DNA from: Anabaena lutea FACHB-196
Lineage (GTDB): Bacteria; Cyanobacteriota; Cyanobacteriia; Cyanobacteriales; Nostocaceae
Length of the DNA stretch: 64,000 nt
Direction: 5' to 3'
Assembly (NCBI RefSeq): GCF_014698305.1
Contig: NZ_JACJST010000003.1
Coordinates: 288,063-352,062, forward strand
A program made the position numbers and the translations under genes. Within the stretch, counting starts at the first letter, position 1; every line of letters starts with the position of its first letter. The notes under the pieces were generated by a model that worked only from the letters and a program-made list of their open reading frames with translations, was not told the origin of the DNA and ran no database searches. Positions 55,905-64,000 of the stretch are shown in pieces.

Positions 55905-57341
55905 TCAATAAGCTCCTTCTTTGTTTAAAACTACCTGCACTGTTTTGACCAAAATTTGAAAATCTAACCACAATGACCAATTTTCAATGTATCTAAGGTC
56001 AAGTTTCATCACTTGGTCAAAGTCTAAAATATCGGAACGTCCTGAAACTTGCCACATTCCCGTTATACCAGGTAAAACTTCTTGACGGATAAAATGGCGT
56101 TCAGAAAATTTATCTACATCTCTAGTAGGTAAAGGACGAGGACCCACTAGACTCATTTCTCCCAGAACAACATTAAATATTTGAGGTAGTTCATCTAAGC
56201 TATAACGACGGAGAAATTTACCTATACGAGTCACACGAGGATCATCTTTGATTTTGAAAATAATGCCGTCTTTGACTTCATTTAAGGCTTCTAATTCTTT
56301 TTGCAGTTTATCAGCGTCAGGTCTCATGGTACGAAATTTCCAAACTTGAAATTTTTTCCCATGTAAACCTATGCGGGTTTGTCTGTAGAATATTGAACCT
56401 GGAGAATCTAATTTGATAGCTATAGCAATAGATATGTATAAGGGGAAAGTCAGGATCAGAAATACAGCTGCAAAACAAAAATCAAAAATTCTCTTCAACC
56501 AAAAATCTCTACCTGTAATTACTGGAGAAATAAAACTTAAACAGGTCATGCCCCCAATATTATGAAATACTATGTCTCTATAGATGGGTTTCAATTCCAT
56601 AGGGACAATGTGTAACATGATTCCTGATGCTTGAAATAACCAGCATAAATACATTCTATCTTTGATAACATTCCAAGAAACTAAAACTTCTGTAGCCCCC
56701 AAGGCATTAATTTTTTCTAATGTTTGTAGACGATTTAATTTATCTAATGAATCACAATTGCCGCTGCCTACAATATTGTAACGGGATTCTTTTTGGATAA
56801 AGCCAATAACTTGTTCTTTTTCCTCTTGACTGCAAATAATGAAAATAGGATTTTTACCTAATACTTGTTTACGTCGCCAATATTCCAGGGCAGAATTAAT
56901 TATTAATCTTCCAGCACAAACAAAAGATGTACTTGTGAACCAAAACACTATTAATGTTGGGCGGGAAAGATCTTCAATTGGTTGATACAAAACACAAACT
57001 AGTAGGATTATCCCATGAGCAAAAATCATGGTTTTGATAATATTTAGGTAGTCATGACGCTTATTGCCTGGAGCATAAATTCCTTGAATAGCTAACGCCC
57101 CTATTTGAATAAATATAGCAGCAAACATCGAGATATAAACACTTTCTGTATACAACAGAGAAGGCAATTCTGTTAATATCCAGGCACTAATTAAAACAGT
57201 CAAATCTACTGTAACTAGTGTGATCAGTCGCAGCCACCATCCTCCTTTTCTAACTCTAGAAAACATGGGAGCGCGTAAGTCTAGAGGCGCTTCACTTAAT
57301 TGGCTATTAGCTACATTTTTATCTAACATATTTCCTCTCAT
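55905..57341 (-). CDS. Initiating sugar transferase (undecaprenyl-phosphate glycosyl-1-phosphate transferase, WcaJ-like)
   Basis: This 478-residue protein belongs to the polyprenyl glycosylphosphotransferase family that adds the first sugar-phosphate to the lipid carrier. Several N-terminal helices are followed by a CoA-binding-like domain and the C-terminal bacterial sugar transferase domain: IFYRQTRIGLHGKKF, WKFRTM, SLDELPQIFNV, MSLVGPRP and LPGITGMWQVSGR. It is the first gene of the long minus-strand cluster, as expected for the initiating step. I chose ATG 57341; TTG 57347 and ATG 57329 are alternatives, and AGAGGA lies close to the latter. Confidence 0.93.
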   Translation of the reverse strand: MRGNMLDKNVANSQLSEAPLDLRAPMFSRVRKGGWWLRLITLVTVDLTVLISAWILTELPSLLYTESVYISMFAAIFIQIGALAIQGIYAPGNKRHDYLNIIKTMIFAHGIILLVCVLYQPIEDLSRPTLIVFWFTSTSFVCAGRLIINSALEYWRRKQVLGKNPIFIICSQEEKEQVIGFIQKESRYNIVGSGNCDSLDKLNRLQTLEKINALGATEVLVSWNVIKDRMYLCWLFQASGIMLHIVPMELKPIYRDIVFHNIGGMTCLSFISPVITGRDFWLKRIFDFCFAAVFLILTFPLYISIAIAIKLDSPGSIFYRQTRIGLHGKKFQVWKFRTMRPDADKLQKELEALNEVKDGIIFKIKDDPRVTRIGKFLRRYSLDELPQIFNVVLGEMSLVGPRPLPTRDVDKFSERHFIRQEVLPGITGMWQVSGRSDILDFDQVMKLDLRYIENWSLWLDFQILVKTVQVVLNKEGAY

Positions 57342-58100
57342 TTTCAATAAAGTAGTCTTGGGTAAAAATTTATGCTTCTTCAGTTTTTCTTATGAAAAAC
57401 CTGCTTTAAAACCGTTGAAAGCCTTATTGTGTAGGCATTTCATTAAAAATATGGTCATAATTGTTTATAACCCTTGCCCCGTAAGGATTTCGTTATAATC
57501 AATCTTCTATCACCATAAAAACAACGCAAGATCCAAATTTATTTGTGCTAGGAGAGAGTCAATATCAAGTAATACTTGAGATTTTGAACACTCACAGTAC
57601 AGTTAGTATAAATTTGTCATCCTTCTAAAGTAGCATTTTTTTTATTTATTTTGAAATACTTTTCAGTATCTTTCACAAAGATTTACGTTATCTTCATAAC
57701 ACGTAGCATTTTTTTATTTTGAAATACTTTTCAGTATCTTTCACAAAAATTTACGTTATTTTCATCACATAAGGATGTTTAGTATTAATTAGACATAGGA
57801 GACAAAAGTCATTATGTATTGCCCGAAACCCCTTGTAGTAGGGACAATACCCTTTGGGAAGCCTGCGGCTACATGAATTTTCCTTAAGCCTTTTCCACCT
57901 GATGTCTGATTTATTCAACCAATACCTCTAAGATACAAGGTTGGGTTGAGGCACGTATCCCTAGGGGACACTTCTGTAACCTGCTATAGTAATAAACTAT
58001 ACTATAATTAACTACATTGTACCTTGAGTAGACTGGGTATAGGTTGTCATAAACCAAGAATCCCAGAACTTTACTTAAAGTATAGAATCAGAAGTGTCAA
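57342..58100. promoter_or_regulatory. Long leader/promoter region of the polysaccharide cluster
   Basis: These 759 bp contain no gene. They hold the probable promoter of the minus-strand polysaccharide cluster, the tandem duplication listed separately, a fragment resembling common Nostocales repeats near 57824-57872 (GTAGGGACAATACCCTTTGG) and A+T-rich sequence next to the flavoprotein stop. Confidence 0.45.
57630..57769. repeat. Tandem direct duplication of about 70 bp
   Basis: Copy 1 (57630-57702) and copy 2 (57703-57769) share GTAGCATTTTTTT, TTTTGAAATACTTTTCAG and TATCTTTCACAAA in the same order. They differ by a small internal deletion and a few substitutions. They lie about 290-430 bp upstream of the first polysaccharide gene and could duplicate a regulatory site. 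Confidence 0.85.
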
Positions 58101-59339
58101 TTAATTAGGGTTTGCTATGGCCTGTCCGGCTAAATAAGCGGTTGTCCAAGCACTTTGGAAGTTAAATCCGCCTGTAATTCCATCAATATCTAATACTTCA
58201 CCGGCAAAATACAAACCGGGTACTAACTTACTTTCCATTGTTTTAAAGTTTACTTCTTTGAGGCTAACTCCCCCACAGGTGACAAATTCTTCTTTAAAAG
58301 CACCTTTACCACTAATTAGGTATTCTCCCTGAGAAATTTCTTGGACTAGCTGATTTAAGATTTTGTTGGGTATTTCTGCCCAGCGGTCTTCAGTGGTTAT
58401 ATTGATACGAGCGATAATATATTGCCAAAGCCTGTGGGGTAAATCTACTCCGCGATGAAGGGCTACTGGTTTTTTACCCCATTCCTGTTTTATTAATAAC
58501 AGCTTTTGTCTAACTTCCTCTTGTGACAAGTTTGGCAGCCAATTGATCAATAATTTGGCTTGATAGCGATTTTCATGGAGAATTCTTGCACCCCAAGCCG
58601 AAAGTTTGAGTACTGCTGGTCCGCTGATTCCCCAGTGGGTGATTAACAAGGGGCCAGTTTGTTGTAGTTGATGTTTTCCGGGAAGGGATAAACGCAGATT
58701 TACAGGTGTGACGCTGATTCCCGCTAATGCCTGTAATTTAGGGTCAGCAATGTTAAATGTGAATAGAGAAGGAACAGGTGTTTCGATGTGATGACCTAAT
58801 TCTCTGGCGATTTTATGACCGATGATGCTGCTACCTGTGGCTAAAAGCAAGCGGTCGCAATATTTTGTTTCTCCTGATTTGAGAAGAATTTCAAAACCCT
58901 GGTTTTGTCGAGTTACAGAAACAACAGGTGTACCAATACTAAGTTCTAAGCCAGCAGTAAACGCAGCTTTAATCAAACATTCGGCTATGGTTTCCGAACG
59001 ATCTGTAATCGGGAACATCCGTCCATCTGCTTCAGTTTTCAAATTTACCCCATGAGCAGCAAACCAGTCTACGGTGTCTAGAGGTTGAAAACGAGTGAAT
59101 GCACCCCGCAAGGCTTTTCCACCTCTGGGGTAATTGAGGGCTAACTCTTCAGGATCAAAACAAGCGTGAGTGACGTTACAGCGTCCCCCACCGGAAATTA
59201 GCACTTTCGCCAAAGGTTGACGACTGGCTTCGATTAACGTAACTTGGGCTTGAGGATTAGATTCAGCACAAGCGATTGCACCAAAAAATCCCGCCGCCCC
59301 ACCACCAATAACTACAATTTGTAACGGTAACAACTTCAA
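58101..59339 (-). CDS. HI0933/YhiN-family FAD-dependent oxidoreductase
   Basis: This 412-residue flavoprotein has the dinucleotide-binding VVIGGGAAGFFGAIA at the N-terminus, the family motif VLISGGGRCNVTH, and the C-terminal FAGEVLDIDGITGGFNFQ. These are the marks of the HI0933/YhiN group, sometimes annotated as aminoacetone oxidase-like. Its physiological substrate is not known. The first usable start is a TTG at 59339; no ATG precedes the FAD motif. Rubredoxin is encoded 43 bp upstream on the same strand, so electron transfer between the two is possible. Confidence 0.9.
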   Translation of the reverse strand: MKLLPLQIVVIGGGAAGFFGAIACAESNPQAQVTLIEASRQPLAKVLISGGGRCNVTHACFDPEELALNYPRGGKALRGAFTRFQPLDTVDWFAAHGVNLKTEADGRMFPITDRSETIAECLIKAAFTAGLELSIGTPVVSVTRQNQGFEILLKSGETKYCDRLLLATGSSIIGHKIARELGHHIETPVPSLFTFNIADPKLQALAGISVTPVNLRLSLPGKHQLQQTGPLLITHWGISGPAVLKLSAWGARILHENRYQAKLLINWLPNLSQEEVRQKLLLIKQEWGKKPVALHRGVDLPHRLWQYIIARINITTEDRWAEIPNKILNQLVQEISQGEYLISGKGAFKEEFVTCGGVSLKEVNFKTMESKLVPGLYFAGEVLDIDGITGGFNFQSAWTTAYLAGQAIANPN

Positions 59340-59382
59340 AAATATCTCAATAGCACCTACTTAACTAGGTTAGCTGTTATTT

Positions 59383-59547
59383 TCACTCTTCCACTGCTTC
59401 AAAGTTTTCTTTTGTTGCACCGCAAACTGGACACACCCAATCATCGGGAATGTCTTCAAAGGCTGTTCCTGGTTCTATTCCACCATCAGCATCTCCGACT
59501 TCGGGGTCATATTCGTATCCGCAGATGCTGCATACATACTTTTGCAT
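59383..59547 (-). CDS. Rubredoxin
   Basis: This 54-residue protein reads [20 protein letters not shown] and ends AVEE. The two CxxCG knuckles (CSICGY and CPVCGA) bind a single iron atom, and [19 protein letters not shown] is the standard second half of rubredoxin. Unlike the membrane-anchored RubA of photosystem assembly, it has no C-terminal helix, so it is a small soluble electron carrier. An AGGTGA site lies 10 bases before the ATG. It is directly upstream of the flavoprotein gene and may be its electron partner. Confidence 0.95.
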   Translation of the reverse strand: MQKYVCSICGYEYDPEVGDADGGIEPGTAFEDIPDDWVCPVCGATKENFEAVEE

Positions 59548-59879
59548 TTTTGTTGTCACCTGTTAAGAGTCACCTGATATTTAATTAATCTTGATATTGG
59601 TAAGCCACAATTCTTTTCAAGAGATTGTGAGCAGATTCTTCTATTAATTTAGAACTTACGCATTGACAGATCACACCAAATATGTGTTAGCGAAAACCAC
59701 ATTTTCCGTAGGGGTTTAGCACTGCGCTTTACCCCTACAACATGACATCAACAAAATTATTAATTAAAACCTGAAAGAAACTATTTCGGTAAATGCACAC
59801 CATGATTAATTTGTACAGTGCGTAAGTCCTATAATTATATTTTTAGCTCAACATATATGCTTATATCTGCTGACAGATA
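59548..59879. other. Intergenic region occupied by an inverted-repeat element
   Basis: There is no gene in these 332 bp. More than half is taken by the 180-bp element with GGACTTACGCA-type ends; the rest is A+T-rich. Confidence 0.5.
59651..59830. repeat. 180-bp MITE-like element with nested hairpin
   Basis: The left end is AGAACTTACGCATTGACA and the right end is the reverse complement of AGGACTTACGCACTGTACA, giving imperfect terminal inverted repeats. Inside, GTAGGGG (59708-59714) and CCCCTAC (59732-59738) form a second hairpin. There is no coding capacity. Confidence 0.65.
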
Positions 59880-60074
59880 TTAAAAGCGCCACCAGATTCT
59901 TTGAAAGTAACTGAAAATCCCTACTGCGATCGCTCCCAACAACAATAGCCAAATCACACCACCAGGAATAAATGTGAGGATACCAAAGCCTCTAAGTATC
60001 CAAGTAGCTATTCCCATACCGAGAAGAATGCCAAATATTTGGGTTAATTTGCGATTTATGGAAGATTGATTCAT
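59880..60074 (-). CDS. Small two-helix membrane protein, unknown function
   Basis: This 64-residue protein has two predicted membrane helices (about 10-28 and 34-53), joined by a Gly/Pro turn, and a basic, Trp-rich end (FQRIWWRF). A good AGAGGA Shine-Dalgarno site lies 6 bases upstream of the ATG, which supports translation. I recognise no family. It stands alone between a repeat element and a long gap. Confidence 0.6.
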   Translation of the reverse strand: MNQSSINRKLTQIFGILLGMGIATWILRGFGILTFIPGGVIWLLLLGAIAVGIFSYFQRIWWRF

Positions 60075-60628
60075 TCTATTTTCCTCTTAAATTAAACTAC
60101 AAATGAGATATGATATGGAGTTTAGCTAATTGCTGATCAAAAAAATCTCTGCGTCCCCGCGCGGTTCCCTAATGATTATCACTTGATAGTCATTCTAGCT
60201 GTTACAGCAGTTGGCGAAAAGAAATTAAACTATCTTAGGTAAGATAACAAATTTTAAAATTTCCTCATAGTTAGGCCTTCAGCCCTACTTTGTAAAGATT
60301 TTCAATCAGAATCCACTTAAATTTCAATCATGTCCAGAAAATATCCAAGTTGAACTGTAATTAGAATTGGGTGTAGTGAAATCTATCAAACTTCATGGTT
60401 TGCAGTTTTCACTCCAGGTTCGGTAGATGCTTGCAATCAGTTACCACTAATCTCAGTTCGTAATGGGGATTTAGAGGATGTCTGAAACCTGTCACCTTCA
60501 GATATGGCATAATTTGACCGATATGGAAGCTAAACAAGACAAATGTTCACGGTTTGTTAAGGAGTAACTCTAGTCAATATGTCTGCGTTTGATATTTCAG
60601 ACTTAACTATTTAATTAAAGGTTCTGAT
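60075..60628. other. Intergenic region without recognised features
   Basis: I see no gene, RNA or clear repeat in these 554 bp. The right end must hold the promoter of the SRPBCC gene. Confidence 0.4.
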
Positions 60629-61141
60629 ATGCTTTGGAGTCAAGATCAGCAAAAATCGCTAATGCAGGGTGAAATTTTGCTGCAAACGCGATCGCATACT
60701 ACCTGGGGTGGTGCTGTTACTGCAAGTATGTATGTACCATTGGTACGATCAAGTGTATGGCACCAAATCACTGATTACCCTCGTTGGGTAAACTATTTTC
60801 CTGATATTACCAAAAGCGAAATTATTTCTAAAGGTGATGTCAAGTTTCTGTATCAAACAGCACAAAAAGCCTTTTTATTTTTTACAGCCCAAGTTGAAAT
60901 TTACATGAACGTCGTCGAAGTGCTGGGACAACAAATTCAATTTAGGATGGAAAAAGGAAGTTTTCAAGATTTTCATGCCAATTTAGACCTGAAAGATTTG
61001 GGTAATGGTACTTTACTCGCTTATTCAGTCCAAGCCACACCGAATATTCCCATCCCTTCAATGTTCATTCAACAAGCAATGAGTTTGGAATTACCTACAA
61101 ATATGCGTAAAATGCGACAAGTGCTTTGTAATATTCAATAA
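60629..61141 (+). CDS. SRPBCC (START-like) family protein
   Basis: This 170-residue protein has the helix-grip fold pattern of cyclase/dehydrase (COQ10-like) proteins: a strand with VTASMYVPLVRSSVWHQITD, then YPRWVNYFPDITKSEIIS, and a long C-terminal helix IQQAMSLELPTNMRKMRQVL. Such proteins bind a hydrophobic ligand such as a lipid, quinone or polyketide. No ligand is evident. It lies 5 bp upstream of the DUF924 gene and is probably co-transcribed with it. Confidence 0.85.
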   Translation: MLWSQDQQKSLMQGEILLQTRSHTTWGGAVTASMYVPLVRSSVWHQITDYPRWVNYFPDITKSEIISKGDVKFLYQTAQKAFLFFTAQVEIYMNVVEVLGQQIQFRMEKGSFQDFHANLDLKDLGNGTLLAYSVQATPNIPIPSMFIQQAMSLELPTNMRKMRQVLCNIQ

Positions 61142-61146
61142 TCGCA

Positions 61147-61722
61147 ATGTCAAAGGCAAAAACTATTTTGGAATTTTGGTTTGGTCATCCTGATGAACCA
61201 AATTACGGTAAACCCCAGAAATTTTGGTTTAGCAAACAACCAAATGTTGACGAAGAAATCCGCACCAGGTTTATCGAAGATTACCAAAAAGCAGCGACAG
61301 GATATTTAGATGATTGGATTAATACACCCGACACCTGTCTAGCTTTGATTTTATTGCTAGATCAATTTCCCCGAAATATTTTCCGTGATACTCCAGAAGC
61401 CTTTGCTACTGACTGGGAAGCACTCTCAGCAGCACAACACGCTGTTGCCCAAGGTTACGATCGCGAATTATTGCCTGTACAACGCTGGTTTATTTACTTA
61501 CCCTTTGAACATAGTGAAAACTTAGCTCATCAGCGTCAATCTGTGAAGTTATTTCAGCAACTTAGTCATGATCCCGAAAGTCTGAGTGCGATTGAGTATG
61601 CTTTTGAGCATATGAAAATAATTTCCCGTTTTGGACGCTTTCCTCACCGTAACCAAATTTTAGGACGTATTTCTACCACAGAGGAACAAGAGTTTTTACA
61701 GCAGGGGGGTAATTCATTTTAG
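61147..61722 (+). CDS. DUF924 family protein
   Basis: This 191-residue soluble, mainly helical protein matches DUF924: ILEFWFG near the N-terminus, LALILLLDQFPRNIFRDTPEAFATD, and QRWFIYLPFEHSE later, then SRFGRFPHRNQILGR near the C-terminus. The fold is TPR-like and the function is unknown. It follows the SRPBCC gene closely and ends at a hairpin terminator. Confidence 0.93.
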   Translation: MSKAKTILEFWFGHPDEPNYGKPQKFWFSKQPNVDEEIRTRFIEDYQKAATGYLDDWINTPDTCLALILLLDQFPRNIFRDTPEAFATDWEALSAAQHAVAQGYDRELLPVQRWFIYLPFEHSENLAHQRQSVKLFQQLSHDPESLSAIEYAFEHMKIISRFGRFPHRNQILGRISTTEEQEFLQQGGNSF

Positions 61723-61723
61723 G

Positions 61724-61773
61724 GGGAAAAGGTTAAAGGTTAAAGGGAAAAGAAAAAACCTTTTCCCTCTTTT
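61724..61773 (+). terminator. Rho-independent terminator after the DUF924 gene
   Basis: GGGAAAAGGTT (61724-61734) pairs with AACCTTTTCCC (61757-61767) as an 11-bp stem, followed by a T-rich tract. It stands between convergent genes and may terminate both. Confidence 0.7.
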
Positions 61774-61790
61774 TTCCCTAACGTTTCACA

Positions 61791-63734
61791 TTAACTGAAT
61801 AGGAAATTAGCTCCGAACAGGTTTACATCTACATCCGCATTGTTAAAACCAGATGTACCAAATAAAGTGACTAATAGCTGACCTTTACCAAAATCAGCAT
61901 TACCATCAATTCCATCACTGATTCTAAGTTGTGTATTAGCGCCTAATGTGAAAACATCAATAGCAGTGATAGCACTGAAATTGAGCATATCCCCTGACGC
62001 ACCACGAACAAATTGATAAACCTTATCGACACCATCACCCAAGACATAATTGACAACATCAACCGCATTATCCACACCTAAATATAAGTTGTCATTACCT
62101 AGACCACCAATCAGGGTATCTTCACCAGCACCACCATAGAGGTTATCGTTACCATCGCCACCAACAAGGCTGTTATTTCCACTATTGCCAACAATCTGGT
62201 TATCGCTGCTATTACCGATACCGTCGATATTTTCAGTCCCTGTTAGGTAAAGACGTTCAGTGTTAACTAGGGTAAAAGTTACAGAGGAATAAACTGTATC
62301 TAGACCTTCATCTGCATTTTCAATCACAACATCGCCTATGTTATCGACGTAATAAACGTCATTACCTAGACCACCAGTCAGGCTATCTACACCAGTCTCA
62401 CCATTGAGGATATCGTTACCCTCTCCCCCCTCTAGGGTATCATCACCTGCTTTACCGAACAGACGGTCGTTACCATCGCCACCAACAAGGCTGTTATTTC
62501 CACTATTGCCAACAATCTGGTTATCGCTGCTATTGCCTATACCGTCGATATTTTCAGTCCCTGTTAGGTAAAGACGTTCAGTGTTAACTAGGGTGAAAGT
62601 TACAGAGGAATAAACTGTATCTACGCCTTCATCTGCATTTTCAATCACAACATCGCCTATGTTATCGACGTAGTAAACGTCATTACCTAGACCACCAGTC
62701 AGGCTATCTGCACCAGTCTCACCATTAAGGATATCGTTACCCTCTCCCCCCTCTAGGGTATCATCACCTGCTCTACCGAACAGACGGTCGTTACCATCGC
62801 CACCAACAAGGCTGTTATTTCCACTATTGCCAACAATCTGGTTATCGCTGCTATTACCGATACCGTTAATATTTTCAGTCCCTGTTAGGTAAAGACGTTC
62901 AGTGTTAACTAGGGTAAAAGTTACAGAGGAATAAACTGTATCTATGCCTTCATCTGCATTTTCAATCACAACATCGCCTATGTTATCGACGTAGTAAACG
63001 TCATTACCTAGACCACCAGTCAGGCTATCTGCACCAGTCTCACCATTAAGGATATCGTTACCCTCTCCCCCCTCTAGGGTATCATCACCTGCTTTACCGA
63101 ATAGACGGTCGTTACCATCTAAGCCTTGAATCAAATCATCACCAGGTGTTCCATTCAGGGTGTCTGCTCCTGGTGTACCTTGAATGATATTGATGTTATT
63201 CAACGTAAACCTAGCTACGCTGGGGTCGTGGTCACTATCTTGGTCGAAAAACTCCGAGTTGATATGAACTACATCAAACCCATCTAGCTGACTCAGCAAG
63301 TTGTTACTAACTAAGATGTGGTCAAGACTTTGAGCATTTCCTTCAAAGTTGTAGGTATAACGCTCATTTTGGGGAAGAGTTTCAACTAAGGTATTTAATC
63401 CAGCCCCTTCTAAAGTAGTTAGAGGATTGGAGAACTCAAAGTCATTTAAGTCCCCGGCAACTACGATATTGGCATTAGGATTAACTGCCAAAATGCTTTG
63501 GACAAAGTTTTTAACAATCGTCGCTTGTTGATTACGTTGGGTTTCGCTGGTCAGAACAGGGGGTTGATTAACACCAAAGAGCGGTTGATCTCCACCTTTG
63601 GAGTTGAAATGATTAGCTATCACATAGACAGTCTGACCGTTAAAGGTGAATTCACCTACTAAGGGTTTACGACTGGCATTAAAGGCAGCGTTAGTGGGGT
63701 CAATCAGACCAGGACTAGCGGAGAGTGTCGGCAC
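61791..63734 (-). CDS. Secreted endonuclease/exonuclease/phosphatase with RTX-type repeats, 5'-truncated (possible pseudogene)
   Basis: The reading frame encodes the C-terminal half of an EEP-type extracellular nuclease domain (VIANHFNSKGGD, VVAGDLNDFEF, SLDHILVSN, DSDHDPSVARF), then calcium-binding GGxGxDxLxG repeats and a C-terminal secretion-type domain. The listed GTG start has no ribosome site. In-frame similarity to the family continues upstream to about 63905 (APPTYQYRQINPVDD...GGEPGGNIRVGFLFNPQRV), where it breaks into unrelated sequence, and a stop lies near 63972. No start codon is available there. The N-terminal half of the catalytic domain and any earlier domains are missing, so this is probably a decayed gene. 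If intact, it would be a secreted type I-exported DNase or phosphatase. Confidence 0.75.
   Translation of the reverse strand: MPTLSASPGLIDPTNAAFNASRKPLVGEFTFNGQTVYVIANHFNSKGGDQPLFGVNQPPVLTSETQRNQQATIVKNFVQSILAVNPNANIVVAGDLNDFEFSNPLTTLEGAGLNTLVETLPQNERYTYNFEGNAQSLDHILVSNNLLSQLDGFDVVHINSEFFDQDSDHDPSVARFTLNNINIIQGTPGADTLNGTPGDDLIQGLDGNDRLFGKAGDDTLEGGEGNDILNGETGADSLTGGLGNDVYYVDNIGDVVIENADEGIDTVYSSVTFTLVNTERLYLTGTENINGIGNSSDNQIVGNSGNNSLVGGDGNDRLFGRAGDDTLEGGEGNDILNGETGADSLTGGLGNDVYYVDNIGDVVIENADEGVDTVYSSVTFTLVNTERLYLTGTENIDGIGNSSDNQIVGNSGNNSLVGGDGNDRLFGKAGDDTLEGGEGNDILNGETGVDSLTGGLGNDVYYVDNIGDVVIENADEGLDTVYSSVTFTLVNTERLYLTGTENIDGIGNSSDNQIVGNSGNNSLVGGDGNDNLYGGAGEDTLIGGLGNDNLYLGVDNAVDVVNYVLGDGVDKVYQFVRGASGDMLNFSAITAIDVFTLGANTQLRISDGIDGNADFGKGQLLVTLFGTSGFNNADVDVNLFGANFLFS
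62140..63102. repeat. Three tandem 321-bp repeats inside the RTX region
   Basis: Units at 62140-62460, 62461-62781 and 62782-63102 are nearly identical (107 codons each). Each encodes RTX nonapeptides around GNDRLFG(K/R)AGDDTLEGG, a linker YYVDNIGDVVIENADEG and TFTLVNTERLYLTGTEN. The similarity at base level points to recent duplication or gene conversion. Confidence 0.9.
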
Positions 63735-64000
63735 ACCATTAGCGTTAGTAACGGTGGTGTTGGAGGTTGATGTACCACCAGCAATGTCTACAAATGAAAC
63801 ACGTTGAGGATTAAACAGGAAACCTACCCGGATATTACCACCTGGTTCGCCGCCGTTTGTGTCATCGACTGGGTTAATTTGTCGATATTGATATGTGGGG
63901 GGAGCAACGCGATTTTGTGAGGTGGGGCAAAAAAAGTGCGATCGCCAAGTTAAAAACAGGCATCGCTAAAATATTTTTCTGAAATTAATGTTAAATAAAT

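Noticed and set aside
35011..57341. Assignment as the heterocyst envelope polysaccharide (HEP) island
   Set aside because: Some gene types are shared, but I cannot recognise specific hep genes, and the gene set with duplicated flippases, GH10 and LpxD does not prove that role.
62140..63102. Regular repeats as a possible CRISPR array
   Set aside because: The 321-bp units are coding RTX repeats in one frame with no spacer pattern.

Overview
The window looks like chromosome of a filamentous, heterocyst-type cyanobacterium (order Nostocales, Nostoc/Anabaena-like). The signs are low G+C, scattered GCGATCGC (HIP1) octamers (for example at 627-634), short tandem repeats and small dispersed inverted-repeat elements between genes, a tkt-fabF-acpP block, and cyanobacterial families such as AMIN-domain TonB receptors and the TIGR02587/TIGR02588 pair. 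No rRNA, tRNA, CRISPR array or transposase gene was recognised.

Region 1 (1 to about 27.3 kb) is a siderophore locus. On the minus strand, read from 19.9 kb towards 1, lies a hybrid NRPS/PKS line: FAAL-ACP-C-A(Ser)-PCP; a TauD-family hydroxylase; KS-AT-KR-PCP-E; a free-standing condensation protein; a second, SyrP-like TauD hydroxylase; a module with a condensation-like domain that lacks the HHxxxDG motif, followed by A(Asn-type)-PCP-E; and the start of another NRPS gene running off the window. Divergent from it on the plus strand are a TonB-dependent receptor with two AMIN domains, an iron-siderophore binding lipoprotein, a FhuF-like ferric reductase and an MFS exporter. Together they describe synthesis, export, uptake and iron release of a lipopeptide siderophore that probably chelates iron through beta-hydroxylated Asn/Asp. 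This resembles the cyanochelin type of cyanobacterial siderophore, but the product is inferred.

Region 2 (27.5 to 35 kb) is mostly housekeeping: transketolase, FabF, acyl carrier protein, an HdrB-like CCG-domain protein and the two-gene TIGR02588/TIGR02587 membrane pair.

Region 3 (35 to 57.4 kb) is a long, wholly minus-strand surface-polysaccharide cluster: an initiating sugar phosphotransferase, two GT2 and three GT4 glycosyltransferases, two Wzx-like flippases, a Wzy/WaaL-like polymerase, a Wzc-like co-polymerase/tyrosine kinase, LpxD, a Tat-exported GH10 glycosidase, a parallel beta-helix protein, an aldo/keto reductase, an alkaline-phosphatase-superfamily protein, and two poorly characterised proteins (a PP-loop ATPase-like one and a Cys-rich YkgJ-like one). 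The GT2-flippase pair occurs twice. A 70-bp tandem duplication lies upstream of the first gene.

Region 4 (58 to 64 kb) holds an HI0933-type flavoprotein, a rubredoxin, a tiny two-helix membrane protein, an SRPBCC protein, a DUF924 protein and a 5'-truncated secreted nuclease carrying three 321-bp RTX-type repeats. Dispersed repeats are prominent: a palindrome and a tandem repeat lie in frame inside the PKS gene, and near-identical inverted copies of one element flank the MFS gene.
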